From the NCBI RefSeq assembly GCF_006543045.1, contig NZ_RBZW01000066.1:1-64000 (forward strand): a stretch of DNA of 64,000 nucleotides. The letters are read 5' to 3'. Source of the DNA: Salinadaptatus halalkaliphilus. Its GTDB lineage: Archaea > Halobacteriota > Halobacteria > Halobacteriales > Natrialbaceae. The position numbers and the translations under genes were made by a program. Shown one piece after another: positions 45,934 to 53,955 of the stretch (positions within the stretch are counted from its first letter, which is position 1; every line of letters begins with the position of its first letter). Under the pieces are notes generated by a model. The model was not told the DNA's origin. It saw nothing but the letters and a program-made list of their open reading frames with translations, and did no database searches.

Positions 45934-46045
45934 TATACTGTTGGACAGAACTATTCAACGATCGGTCGCAGTGCTGCGGCCGTCACCGCAAGGACGGCCG
46001 CGAATTCGCGACCGACGTTTCACTGACTTCTGTCCGACAGTATTA
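45934..46045. repeat. 112-bp palindromic mini-element (MITE-like)
   Basis: Ends TTATACTGTTGGACAGAA and TTCTGTCCGACAGTATTA are inverted repeats. Inside are two nested stems: CGGTCGC/GCGACCG (45963 and 46008) and GCGGCCGTC/GACGGCCGC (45976 and 45993) around the loop ACCGCAAG. It is unrelated in sequence to the TGATACGG family. It fills the middle of the 372-bp space between the protease and the NYN gene. The remainder is AT-rich DNA with a TATA-like TTATTTGTATAT before the protease gene; no gene was seen. Confidence 0.7.
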
Positions 46046-46126
46046 GATAGACAGGGGAGAACGCCCCCTTACAGTCGCTGCGGGAAGTTTCGCTACACCT
46101 TTCTTTCCCCGTGGCTATCCCCGGGT

Positions 46127-46603
46127 ATGTTCGATACCGTTCGTGCCCGTCTCTCTCCGCGTGACACAGGAGACTCGGCCACACCGACGGTCGGATTGTT
46201 CGTCGACGGGCCGAACGTCTTTCGCGAGGAGTTCGACGTCGATATGAACGACCTTCGGACGGTCGCTACCGATCTCGGTCGGGTCGGCGTGTTGCGGCTC
46301 TATCTCGACGAACACGCTACCCCCGGTCTCATTCAGGCGGCCGAAGCTCGGGGCTTCGAGGTCGTCATCACGAGCGGCGACGTCGACGTCAAACTCGCCG
46401 TCGACGCAACGGCACTCGCTAGTGAGGGGACCTTCGATCGACTCGCGATCGCCTCGCGCGATACCGATTTCAAACCCGTCCTCGAGTACGCCGGCAAACG
46501 CGGCCTCGAGACGACGGCTATCGCTCCCGGCAGCTACGGTCGATCGGACGCCCTCCAGAACGCGGCCGACGACGCGATCACGCTGGAAAACGACACGCAG
46601 TGA
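46127..46603 (+). CDS. NYN-domain (LabA/DUF88-like) protein
   Basis: 158 aa from ATG (MFDTVRARLSPRDTGD). The PIN-like NYN fold is seen in VGLFVDGPNVFREEF (first Asp), VVITSGDVDVKLAVDATAL (acidic pair) and LAIASRDTDFKPVLEYAGKRG. Acidic residues fit a metal-dependent RNase active site; members are also involved in regulation. Target RNA unknown. No antitoxin-like partner adjoins it. Confidence 0.8.
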   Translation: MFDTVRARLSPRDTGDSATPTVGLFVDGPNVFREEFDVDMNDLRTVATDLGRVGVLRLYLDEHATPGLIQAAEARGFEVVITSGDVDVKLAVDATALASEGTFDRLAIASRDTDFKPVLEYAGKRGLETTAIAPGSYGRSDALQNAADDAITLENDTQ

Positions 46604-46759
46604 TCTACAGCAGCTACTGGACACGGTGGCTTGCTCGCGGCCTCTGTCGTCCCGACGATTCGGCCCACTCGCAAGGCAGTCGGCCACAGCGGGACCGACG
46701 GACATCGGTCCGTCTGTCCGACCAGCACCGTTATCAATCCGGTTCGAAAACGAGAGCGT

Positions 46760-47473
46760 ATGCAGCGAGCGATCATCGTCGGTGCGTCCTCGGGGATCGG
46801 TGAAGCTCTCGCTCGAGCGCTCGCCGACGAGGGCTACGAGATCGGATTGGCGGCCCGCCGAACGGAACGAATGCGGGCGATCGGCGACGAACTCCCGACG
46901 AAATCCTACGTCGCGACGATGGACGTAACGGACACCGACGACGCCCGCGAGGGGTTCGTCGAGTTGGCCGAGGCGATGGGCTCGGTCGATCTGGTCGTCG
47001 TCAACGCCGGCGTCGCACCGCTCAACCGCGATCTCGAGTGGGAGCCCGAACGCGAGACGATCGACGTCAACGTCCGGGGCTTTACGGCCATCGCGACGGC
47101 TGCGATGGACTACTTTGACTCCCAGGGTGGGGGCCACCTCGTCGGTATCTCCTCCGTCGGCGCACTCCTCGGGAATCCAAGTGCACCGGCTTACAGCGCC
47201 TCCAAGGCGTTCGTCTCGCGGTACCTCGAGGGACTCCGGTCCCGACAGGCCCGCCGCGAGACGGACGTGACGATCACGACCATCGAACCCGGGTTCGTCG
47301 ATACCGAGCTCTCCTACGGCTCGTTTTGGGAGTGCTCGCCCGAGACGGCAGCGAGCCAGATTGCTCGAGCGATCCAAACGCAGAAATCCCACGCCTACGT
47401 GACGCGTCGCTGGCGACTCGTCGCGTGGGTCCTAATGGCACTTCCCGAACCCGTGCTTCGGCGGCTCCTCTGA
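46760..47473 (+). CDS. SDR-family oxidoreductase
   Basis: 237 aa from ATG (MQRAIIVGASSGIGEALAR). The NAD(P) loop GASSGIG, VVNAGVAPLN and the catalytic SISSVGALLG...YSASK (Ser, Tyr, Lys) define a classical short-chain dehydrogenase. An arginine pair after the loop (LAARRTERM) suggests NADPH. A hydrophobic C-terminus (LVAWVLMALPEPVLRRLL) may touch the membrane. The stop TGA is the first three bases of a shortened hairpin element. Confidence 0.85.
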   Translation: MQRAIIVGASSGIGEALARALADEGYEIGLAARRTERMRAIGDELPTKSYVATMDVTDTDDAREGFVELAEAMGSVDLVVVNAGVAPLNRDLEWEPERETIDVNVRGFTAIATAAMDYFDSQGGGHLVGISSVGALLGNPSAPAYSASKAFVSRYLEGLRSRQARRETDVTITTIEPGFVDTELSYGSFWECSPETAASQIARAIQTQKSHAYVTRRWRLVAWVLMALPEPVLRRLL

Positions 47474-47501
47474 TACGGACTACTGACAGTACCGGTATGT
47501 C
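47471..47501. repeat. Shortened hairpin element, copy 4
   Basis: TGATACGGACTACTG is joined directly to ACAGTACCGGTATGTC, the left and right ends of the family without the central stem, about 31 bp. The TGA is the stop of the SDR gene. It lies between convergent genes. Confidence 0.55.
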
Positions 47502-47595
47502 CGCGAGCGCCCTGTGAGTGAGTCGTGAGCCCGGCTCGAGTCGGAGTCGAGGACGAAAAGCCCTCGCAGAATCACTTGTATCGGACAACGAGGGG

Positions 47596-48069
47596 TTAGC
47601 TGCGGTCGTCCGTGATCTCGGCGTCGACCGAATCGAACCGGTCGAACGCGTCTTCTGTGAGCTCGCCGGTCGTCTCGACGATGTCGGCCCACGCCTCGTT
47701 GTCCGGTGCGATGTCGAGCAGGCGTGCGATCTTCATGATCGAAAGGTGATAGACACGCTGTCGACCCGGCGCTTCCTCCCAGATAACCACGTTACAGGGA
47801 AAGAGCCCACCCATACGCAGCGTCTCGTCCAACGCCCGATCCGCGATTTCGGGGTTGCACGCCCCGAGGACGTAGTAGGGGTCTCGGTCCGCATCGACCT
47901 TCTCGTTTAATAGTTCCGCTGGCGAGAACTCGACGGGGATGCCGAAACCGACGTCCTCACAAACCTCTCGGACGTGTTCGATCGCTTCCTCGTGGTCCAT
48001 CTCGAGGACGGCCTGTTTCTCGCCGACATCGTCGGGATCGATCGTCGTTGGATCGATTGGCAAACGCAT
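47596..48069 (-). CDS. DUF302 protein
   Basis: 157 aa. EEAIEHVREVCEDVGFGIPVEF, PYYVLGACNPEIADRALDE and GLFPCNVVIWEE match the DUF302 domain, an alpha/beta dimer of unknown biochemical role. LGACNP with its Cys is the most conserved point of this family. The C-terminal 40 residues are helical. It is convergent with the SDR gene. Confidence 0.85.
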   Translation of the reverse strand: MRLPIDPTTIDPDDVGEKQAVLEMDHEEAIEHVREVCEDVGFGIPVEFSPAELLNEKVDADRDPYYVLGACNPEIADRALDETLRMGGLFPCNVVIWEEAPGRQRVYHLSIMKIARLLDIAPDNEAWADIVETTGELTEDAFDRFDSVDAEITDDRS

Positions 48070-48182
48070 ACGGGAGCGTTCGACTGCCGGACTCTTAACC
48101 TGTGGCCCCGGCGGCTGTCGTAGCCACTGCAGTGGTGGGTACCCGATCGCACGACGAATGCACGGCTCGGAGCGAGTGACAG

Positions 48183-48902
48183 TTAGTTCTCGTCGTTACC
48201 GTTTTCGTCGTCACCGTTGCCGTTACCGTTTTCACCGTTCTCGTCGCCGTTACCGTTCTCTTCGTCGCCGTTGCCGTTCTCTTCGTCGCCGTTGCCGTTT
48301 TCACCGTTCTCGTCGTCCGCCGCGTCCTCATCCTCACCGTTTTCGCCCTCGACGACTTCGATATCACCAATCATGGTCGTCGAGTGGGGTTCACAGACGT
48401 ACTGGGTCATCTCGTCGGTGACCTCGTCGATCTCGAGTGTCTGGGTCTCGCCTTCCTCGTCCATGATCTCGGTTTCGTAGTCGTCGACGACCTCGTCGTC
48501 GTCGTCCCAGATTTCGATGTTGTGGTTGGCACCGTCGGCGTTCTCCCAGGTAATCTCGTAGGATTCTCCTCCCTGCAGGGTGAGCGTTGGGTTCTCCTCG
48601 TCGGCGATCTCGTCGGGTTCGACGCCCATCCAAGCCTGGGTTTCGCCGTCGAGCATGATCTCCGTCTCGGGATCGATTGGCTCCTCGTCGCCGTCGGCTT
48701 CGTCGTCGTCCGGCTCCGTTTCCTCATCGGGATCGTCCTCTTCCGCGGGATCTTCCTCGTCTGGATCGTCGGGCTCTGCGGGATCTTCCTCCTCGTCTTC
48801 GTCGCCTGGCCCACCATTACAACCAGCGACGAGTGTCGCGGCCCCAGTCGCACCGGCGAGTTTCAGAATCGTTCGACGTGACATCGGATCTGTTTGTCGC
48901 AT
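48183..48902 (-). CDS. Blue-copper (halocyanin-like) lipoprotein with long acidic linkers
   Basis: 239 aa from ATG (MRQTDPMSRRTILKLAGA); a second ATG six codons in is also plausible. Tat leader SRRTILKLAGATGAATLVAGC gives a lipid-anchored Cys. About 55 residues of Asp/Glu/Pro linker follow. The cupredoxin domain (residues 85-185) has ligands His in ANHNIEIW and Cys, His, Met in QYVCEPHSTTMIG, a type-1 copper site. The last 50 residues are Glu-Asn-Gly-Asp repeats such as ENGNGDEENGNGDE. Halocyanins carry electrons outside the membrane; the repeat tail is unusual and may be a spacer or cell-wall contact. Confidence 0.82.
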   Translation of the reverse strand: MRQTDPMSRRTILKLAGATGAATLVAGCNGGPGDEDEEEDPAEPDDPDEEDPAEEDDPDEETEPDDDEADGDEEPIDPETEIMLDGETQAWMGVEPDEIADEENPTLTLQGGESYEITWENADGANHNIEIWDDDDEVVDDYETEIMDEEGETQTLEIDEVTDEMTQYVCEPHSTTMIGDIEVVEGENGEDEDAADDENGENGNGDEENGNGDEENGNGDENGENGNGNGDDENGNDEN

Positions 48903-49127
48903 ACGCGCCGCTTCAATTTCCAACGGGTTAAGTTACATCTGGGACATTATTGACCGTCACGGATTTTGAATGTAGTAAAGTAGAGGACATCTATAGATAA
49001 CCCTTCATTTATTTTCGAAGCGTGTGGTTATAAATGAGGAGCGGTACCAATACACACTATTTGCTCTTGGGACGGACTGTCAGGCGACACGTGTCGGCCC
49101 GGGCTATCGATTGTGACGAGTAAATCG
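48903..49127. other. AT-rich space with no gene seen
   Basis: This space separates the blue-copper gene from the IS200/IS605-type element. It holds AT-rich promoter-like DNA (GTTATAAATGAGG at about 49027) and no ORF that looks coding. The right end of the IS element begins at its far side. Confidence 0.5.
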
Positions 49128-49202
49128 CCTCGGGGTCAAGTGGTTCGAGAATCAGAGATTCTCGTCATCACGGAAATCGAAGATTTCCGTACGACCCCGA
49201 GG
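49128..49202 (-). ncRNA. Candidate omega-RNA/right-end structure of the tnpB element
   Basis: Outer stem CCTCGGGGTC/GACCCCGAGG encloses two perfect hairpins, CGAGAATC-AGA-GATTCTCG (49146-49164) and CGGAAATC-GAA-GATTTCCG (49171-49189), forming a three-way junction just 3' of tnpB. In IS200/IS605 elements the transcript of this region is the guide (omega) RNA and the DNA is the transposition end. The RNA itself is inferred by position. Confidence 0.5.
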
Positions 49203-49222
49203 CTTTCGCGTGGACTCCCGTT

Positions 49223-50606
49223 CTATGCCTCAACAGAGGTAGGGGGTACGTACTCCCCGCTCACGTTCAGCGTCCCGCGATTCAAGCGCACATCTACGGG
49301 TGCGCCTCCATCGTCTGCATTTTGCCGACGACGGAGATACTGCAAACCGATGTTCTTGGAAGCGTTGTAGTCGGCGTGGTTCTCATACCCACACTGGTGA
49401 CACTCGAACGACTCTCCGTCACGGTTATCGTCGTGGGTAAACCCACACGTCGAGCAACGCTTCGACGTGTTGCGTGGGTCAACCTGCACGGCTTCGATCC
49501 CGTGTTCTTCGGCCTTGTATTCGACGTACTCGGAGAGGCGTCGGAACGCCCAGACGTGTTGCCACGTTGCCTCAGGAATATTCTCCCGAATGTGGGTTAA
49601 GTCCTCGAACACGATGTGCGAACAGTCGTTCTCGACGGCTTCCTCAATAAGTTCGTTCGCCACCGTGTGCAGGTATATCTCGAACCGCCCGTACTCTTTC
49701 TGCCCGACTGATTCAATGTTCTCGTGGGCGTGTCGAGACCCACACTGCTGAAGCGAGCCACGACGTTTCTCGTACTCTCGTCGCCAATGGTTGAACTCGT
49801 CTGCCGACCAGAATCGCCCCGTCGAAGCGACAGCGAGGTTGTTCACGCCCAAATCCACACCAAGGACTGTTCTGTGCTTGGACTCGGATTCAGACGTTCT
49901 CTCATATACTTCGACTTTCCGCATCGAAGCGTGGAGATACCAGTCACCGTCCCGATGTTGTAAGTGCGCCATTCGAAACTCGAAATCCTCATCGGAGACG
50001 TACTTCGTGGGTGGCGTCGCCGAGTCGTCGGGGAGGATGTAGTCGCACTCGACACGCCCGTCTACGGTCGAAAGAGAAACGTGGTCGCGGTGGAACGTCG
50101 CACTCCGCTTGTCGTAGACCGCGCTATCAGCAGAAAAGTGCGGTTGTGACGTGTTCTCGCCACGTTTGAGGCGTTCGACGCCGCTTTTGACGGCTTCGAC
50201 CGCCCTGCGAATCCCTTTCTGGACGAGGTTCGCGGTTAGGTCGGTTTCGTCGCGGAGTCGGTCGTAGAGGGCGCGTTCGGCTTTGGCTTTCGAGGTGACG
50301 TGGTAGCCGTCGTCGTCACCAGAAACGCACGCGTTTCTGGTTGGCAGCCAGATTCCTTAATGAATTAGCTAAGTTCTGGGAATAGTCCAGCGTCATTTGT
50401 GGGCAGTTAGAACCTGCAGTGGGACTACATCATACAGTCATTCCCAATACTTCTCTTGATCACTACGGAATCTGGCGACGCCCGTGCCAGCACCACTCGC
50501 TCGCGGTGTTGGCACAGTGTTTGAACTGCTCGACAGTCTCTCGAAGGAAATCCTCAGTTCCTTCGGGAGTGTCGAGTTTGATGACGGCGGTACGACGGTA
50601 TTCCAC
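49223..50606 (-). pseudogene. tnpB: RNA-guided nuclease TnpB, interrupted
   Basis: The N-terminal part starts at a GTG (50606) and reads EYRRTAVIKLDTPEGTEDFL ... ANTASEWCWHG. The frame then meets about 160 bp of foreign sequence with stops, and resumes in another frame as DDDGYHVTSKAKAERALYD through the RuvC-like nuclease: VLGVDLGVNNLAV (Asp), HIVFEDLTHIREN (Glu), the zinc finger CSTCGFTH...CHQCGYENHADYNASKNI (last Asp). All catalytic residues remain in the 3' part, which has an internal ATG at 49972 and could give a 249-residue fragment lacking the DNA/RNA-binding N-terminus. The family cuts DNA guided by omega RNA. Confidence 0.85.
50347..50476. mobile_element. MITE-like insertion within tnpB
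   Basis: A 130-bp piece is bounded by GCCAGATTCC and its inverse GGAATCTGGC, AT-rich inside, and has no ORF of note. Next to it lies the perfect palindrome CCAGAAACGCACGCGTTTCTGG (50319-50340). Together they separate the two tnpB parts, so the inserted DNA may span about 50319-50482. No clear target duplication is visible. Confidence 0.6.
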
Positions 50607-50682
50607 TGTAATTTCACATACAATACTGATGTTACTTACACATTTGGGAGTCAGCCTGCCATCGTGACGTGGTTTGTGTCAT

Positions 50683-50725
50683 TGAGTGTCGGCTTCCTCC
50701 CCGACCTCAAGGGTCGGGGCATCCG
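50683..50725 (+). mobile_element. Second solo IS200/IS605 right-end-like hairpin
   Basis: TCGGCTTCCTCC leads into the hairpin CCCCGACC-TCAAG-GGTCGGGG (50699-50719), then CATCCG. The form resembles tnpB-element right ends read on the plus strand and the solo end at 15910, but no plus-strand tnpB precedes it. It lies beyond the left end of the broken element. Confidence 0.45.
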
Positions 50726-50760
50726 CCTCGTACCGCCTGTGAAACGATCTGCAATCGAGA

Positions 50761-50928
50761 TTAGTCGCCGAGTAATTCGTCCCCACCATCGGGGTTGGGA
50801 TCCGCTACAATGCCGTCTTGTCTCCCTAAGACACGAGCGTGTGGCGCACAGACGGTTCGGTTGTCCCCCCAGGGAATGTGTAACTCGACGACCGCCGCCC
50901 GATCACACCCCTCCTCGGTACACTCCAT
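50761..50928 (-). CDS. Small zinc-finger-like protein, 55 residues
   Basis: ATG gives MECTEEGCDRAAVVELHIPW, with CTEEGC at residues 3-8 and VCAPHAR near 29-34: two Cys, then Cys-x2-His, able to bind one zinc. The tail is acidic (PNPDGGDELLGD). There is no earlier in-frame start because a TGA lies 19 codons upstream. The pattern CxxxxC...W...VCxxHA is typical of small haloarchaeal zinc proteins, which often affect growth or motility, but no function is assigned here. Confidence 0.6.
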   Translation of the reverse strand: MECTEEGCDRAAVVELHIPWGDNRTVCAPHARVLGRQDGIVADPNPDGGDELLGD

Positions 50929-50979
50929 ACCCGAATCTACGTCGCCATCGAACTCAGTGTTTGGGTCCCAATCACACGA

Positions 50980-51465
50980 TCAGAGCACGAAGACCGCGAC
51001 GACGAATCCAAGCAGTATCGTCGCCGTCAACAGCACCTGTACTGCCGTCGACGCGAGGATACCGATCGTGGCGTACAGCGCCGACTGTGCGCTCTGATCC
51101 AGGTCGCCGTTGCGGACGTACTCGAGGACGAAGACGGTCCCGAAGAGTCCGACGAGCAGTCCGACTGGCCCGGTAACGATCATGAGCACGATGGCGACGA
51201 CGGCTGCGCTCGCGGTCGTCGTCCACGACGCGCCGCCGGCTTTCGCGGCGATCGAACCGCCCAAAAACTCCACCGCCAGCGCGAAGAGGCCAAGCCCCGT
51301 CAGGACGACGAGCGTACCCGTTCCAGGCTCGGTAAAGCCGGAGGACCACCAGTAGCAGTAGAGCCCGGATAGCGAGAGCGCTCCGCCGGGAACGAGCGGG
51401 ATCACCGTCCCGACGACGCCGCCGACGAGCAACGCCAGCGCCAGCAGCGTCATGGCTTCGACCAT
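50980..51465 (-). CDS. DUF456 membrane protein
   Basis: 161 aa from ATG (MVEAMTLLALALLVGGVVG). Four or five membrane helices; VIPLVPGGALSLSGLYCYWW, GGSIAAKAGGASWTTTASA and GPVGLLVGLFGTVFVLEYV match the DUF456 family (PGP and GxxxGAKxxGAS motifs). The function is unknown. An upstream ATG would add nine residues. Confidence 0.85.
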   Translation of the reverse strand: MVEAMTLLALALLVGGVVGTVIPLVPGGALSLSGLYCYWWSSGFTEPGTGTLVVLTGLGLFALAVEFLGGSIAAKAGGASWTTTASAAVVAIVLMIVTGPVGLLVGLFGTVFVLEYVRNGDLDQSAQSALYATIGILASTAVQVLLTATILLGFVVAVFVL

Positions 51466-51547
51466 ACGTAAACTGACGGCGTATCGAGGCAAAGACCTGT
51501 TGTTCGTCTCTCTCTCTGGCTTTCGAGTGGATCGACCGTGATGACGG

Positions 51548-52204
51548 TCACCCCGACCGACGACGAATCAACAACCCGACGACGACCACGACACCGCCGC
51601 CGGCAGCGACGATCATCGCGGCCGGGACCAACAGCAACGCCGCCGTCCCCGAGTTGGATCCGTGCTCGGGCGCCACCGCGTAGTACGTGCCGTCGTCCTC
51701 GACGATCGGCGTCGCCGTGGGACCTCCTTCGGCCTCGACCAGTTCGCCGGTTTCGATCGCCGCTCGAGCGGGTTCGGATGCGTCCTCGAGCGGGACGGCG
51801 AGTTCGTCGGCGACGGATTCGCCAGTGCGCTCGGTGACGGTCAGCGTGACCGAGTCCCCGTCGACGCTCGCGGTGTACTCGTAGAGCGTCCCCTCGAGAA
51901 GGATGAAGTCGTACGTTTCGAACGCGAAAAATCCGGACGAGGCGTTCGGCGCGGTGCCCTCGTAGCTTCCCTCGACGGCTGCGGTTTCGAACGCCTCGCG
52001 CGTTTCGTTCCCGATCGAACTGCCGTGCTGTGCATCGTAGACCTCCGGCGCGACCGTCAGCTCTTCGACGTCGGTTTCGGGATCGAACTCCGTCGCCGAG
52101 AGCGATGGAATACCGCCAACTCCGGCGGCGCTACACGCGACCAGCGATGCGACGACGACGAGACAGCTCCCGAGAGCGATGCGTCGATGGAGGGCGGGGG
52201 GCAT
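51548..52204 (-). CDS. Secreted, membrane-anchored haloarchaeal hypothetical protein
   Basis: 218 aa. An N-terminal signal (RRIALGSCLVVVASLVACSA) is followed by about 150 residues of soluble domain and a C-terminal membrane helix (LLVPAAMIVAAGGGVVVVVGLLI) with RRRSG on the inner side. The Cys in VACSA may be a lipobox. The middle part (FETYDFILLEGTLYEYTASV) is a predicted beta domain; I do not recognise it. It is divergent from rtcB. Confidence 0.55.
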   Translation of the reverse strand: MPPALHRRIALGSCLVVVASLVACSAAGVGGIPSLSATEFDPETDVEELTVAPEVYDAQHGSSIGNETREAFETAAVEGSYEGTAPNASSGFFAFETYDFILLEGTLYEYTASVDGDSVTLTVTERTGESVADELAVPLEDASEPARAAIETGELVEAEGGPTATPIVEDDGTYYAVAPEHGSNSGTAALLLVPAAMIVAAGGGVVVVVGLLIRRRSG

Positions 52205-52346
52205 ACACCGTCGTTACTCGAGAATCCCCATATAGATATTGGATATCTAATATTTGGGGGATGGCACGGATCGTGCACCGTCCCCACCCACGACGCCTCG
52301 AGGGACAAGACGAACATCTTTCATCGTCGCCGACGGACTGTCGAAT

Positions 52347-53813
52347 ATGAGCAATCCCACGTTCGAGGTCGACGACGTCACGCTCGAGCAGGTCCGGGAA
52401 CACGTCTGGGAGGTTCCCCAAACGGGAGACATGCGCGTCCCCGCGAGGGTACTCGCCAGCGAGGCCCTGCTGGAGGAGATTTCGGCGGACAAGACGCTCG
52501 AGCAGATCACGAATACGACCCATCTGCCCGGAATTACCAACCACGCGATCTGTATGCCCGACGGCCACCAGGGCTATGGCTTCCCCGTCGGCGGGGTCGG
52601 TGCGCTCGACGCCGAAGACGGCTGTATTTCGCCGGGAGCGGTTGGCTACGACATCAATTGCGGCGTCAGAATGATGCGGACGAACCTGACCTACGACGAC
52701 GTTCGGGGTCACGAGGAGGAACTCGTCGACTCGCTGTTTACCAACGTTCCGTCGGGGCTCGGCGGCGGCGGCATCGTCGAGGCCGGCGCCGACACCGTCG
52801 ACGAAATCCTCGCACGCGGCGTCGACTGGGCCGTCGAGAACGGCCACGCCGTCGCGGACGACCGCTTGCACTGCGAGGACGAGGGAATGCGCGAGGAGGC
52901 CGACCCCTCGAAGGTCAGCCAGAAGGCCAAGGATCGCGGCAAGAACCAGATCGGCTCGCTGGGCTCGGGGAATCATTTCCTCGAGGTCCAGCGCGTGACC
53001 GATGTCTTCGACGACGAGGTCGGCGAGGCGTTCGGCCTCGAGGAGGACCAGATCGTCGTCCTCATCCACTGTGGGTCGCGCGGGCTGGGCCACCAGACGT
53101 GTAACGACTACCTGCGCAAGATCGAGCAGACCCACCAGGGGCTGTTGAACCAGTTACCCGACAAGGAACTCGCGGCCGCGCCAGCGGGCTCACAGCTTGC
53201 GGAGGACTACTACGGTGCGATGAACGCGGCGATCAACTTCGCGTGGGTGAATCGACAGCTGATCATGCACCGCACGCGACAGGTCTTCGAGCGCGTCTTC
53301 GAGCGCCCGTGGGAGGAGATGGAGATGGAACTGCTGTACGACGTGGCCCACAACATCGCGAAGAAGGAGACCCATACGGTTGGCGACGAGAAACGCGAAC
53401 TCTACGTCCACCGCAAGGGTGCGACACGAGCGTTCCCCAAGGGCCACCCCGAGGTTCCGAAGGCATATCGCGATGTCGGCCAGCCGGTCATCATCCCCGG
53501 CAGCATGGGCGCGGGCAGCTACGTGCTCCGAGGGGGCGCGAACTCGATGGATCTCACGTTCGGCTCGACCGCCCACGGGGCTGGCAGACTGATGAGCCGC
53601 ACGCAGGCAAAAAACGAGTTCTGGGGCGGCGACGTCCAGGACGAACTCGAGGCCCAAGATCAGATCTACGTCAAGGCCCAATCTGGGGCAACCGTCGCTG
53701 AAGAGGCGCCGGGCGTCTACAAGGACGTCGACGAGGTCGTCCGGGTCTCGGACGAACTCGGCATCGGCGACAAGGTCGCGCGGACGTTCCCGGTGTGTAA
53801 CATCAAGGGCTGA
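52347..53813 (+). CDS. rtcB: tRNA-splicing RNA ligase RtcB
   Basis: 488 aa from ATG (MSNPTFEVDDVTLEQVREH). Metal and guanylate site motifs are present: PDGHQGYGFPVGG, VGYDINCGVRMM (Cys ligand), GSLGSGNHFLEVQ, HCGSRGLGHQ and STAHGAGRLMSRTQAK, with the guanylated His. It joins RNA ends with 2',3'-cyclic phosphate and 5'-OH during tRNA splicing and repair, using GTP and Mn. The stop TGA is the first three bases of a hairpin element. Confidence 0.95.
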   Translation: MSNPTFEVDDVTLEQVREHVWEVPQTGDMRVPARVLASEALLEEISADKTLEQITNTTHLPGITNHAICMPDGHQGYGFPVGGVGALDAEDGCISPGAVGYDINCGVRMMRTNLTYDDVRGHEEELVDSLFTNVPSGLGGGGIVEAGADTVDEILARGVDWAVENGHAVADDRLHCEDEGMREEADPSKVSQKAKDRGKNQIGSLGSGNHFLEVQRVTDVFDDEVGEAFGLEEDQIVVLIHCGSRGLGHQTCNDYLRKIEQTHQGLLNQLPDKELAAAPAGSQLAEDYYGAMNAAINFAWVNRQLIMHRTRQVFERVFERPWEEMEMELLYDVAHNIAKKETHTVGDEKRELYVHRKGATRAFPKGHPEVPKAYRDVGQPVIIPGSMGAGSYVLRGGANSMDLTFGSTAHGAGRLMSRTQAKNEFWGGDVQDELEAQDQIYVKAQSGATVAEEAPGVYKDVDEVVRVSDELGIGDKVARTFPVCNIKG

Positions 53814-53896
53814 TACGGTCTGTTGTACGTCATTGCCGGCACGACCGCCGTCCGGGTCGCGGTTGCGCCGGCAATGACGTACAGTAAACCGTATCA
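53811..53896. repeat. Hairpin element, intact copy 5
   Basis: A nearly perfect 30-bp stem: the left arm TGATACGGTCTGTTGTACGT continues to GCCGGC, and the right arm runs GCCGGCAATGACGTACAG to CCGTATCA, around a 26-nt loop. It stands between the convergent rtcB and membrane-protein genes and supplies rtcB's stop. Confidence 0.9.
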
Positions 53897-53933
53897 GACA
53901 GGGAGATGTATCGGCGTCCCGGTGGGCAGGGAA

Positions 53934-53955
53934 CTCGTTACAGTAGATTGTCTCA
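53934..53955 (-). repeat. Half hairpin element at the end of the membrane-protein gene
   Basis: Read on the minus strand, TGAGACAATCTACTGTAACG aligns with the family left arm (TGATACGGATTACTGTAACG). Its TGA is the stop of the gene at 53953. No second arm is left. Confidence 0.5.

Larger units (their letters stand above)
49125..50650 (-). mobile_element. Broken IS200/IS605 (IS1341-type) element
   Basis: The element carries tnpB only, with no tnpA seen. The right end is the structured DNA at 49128-49202; the left end lies just beyond the tnpB start near 50610-50650, with TTACTTACAC as a possible left boundary. tnpB is cut by an inserted piece, so the copy is probably immobile. Precise ends are estimates. 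Confidence 0.65.

Noticed and set aside
46127-47473. NYN and SDR genes as a toxin-antitoxin or defence pair
   Set aside because: They are 156 bp apart with no overlap or partner signature; each is a common housekeeping-type family.
48217-48330. Short tandem repeat in DNA resembling a CRISPR or minisatellite
   Set aside because: It encodes the Glu-Asn-Gly-Asp tail of the blue-copper protein in frame; unit length and absence of spacers exclude CRISPR.
50438-50623. Minus-strand 61-residue ORF starting MYVKLQWNTVV
   Set aside because: A different frame of the same DNA gives the recognisable TnpB N-terminus EYRRTAVIKLDTPEG; this ORF is its shadow.
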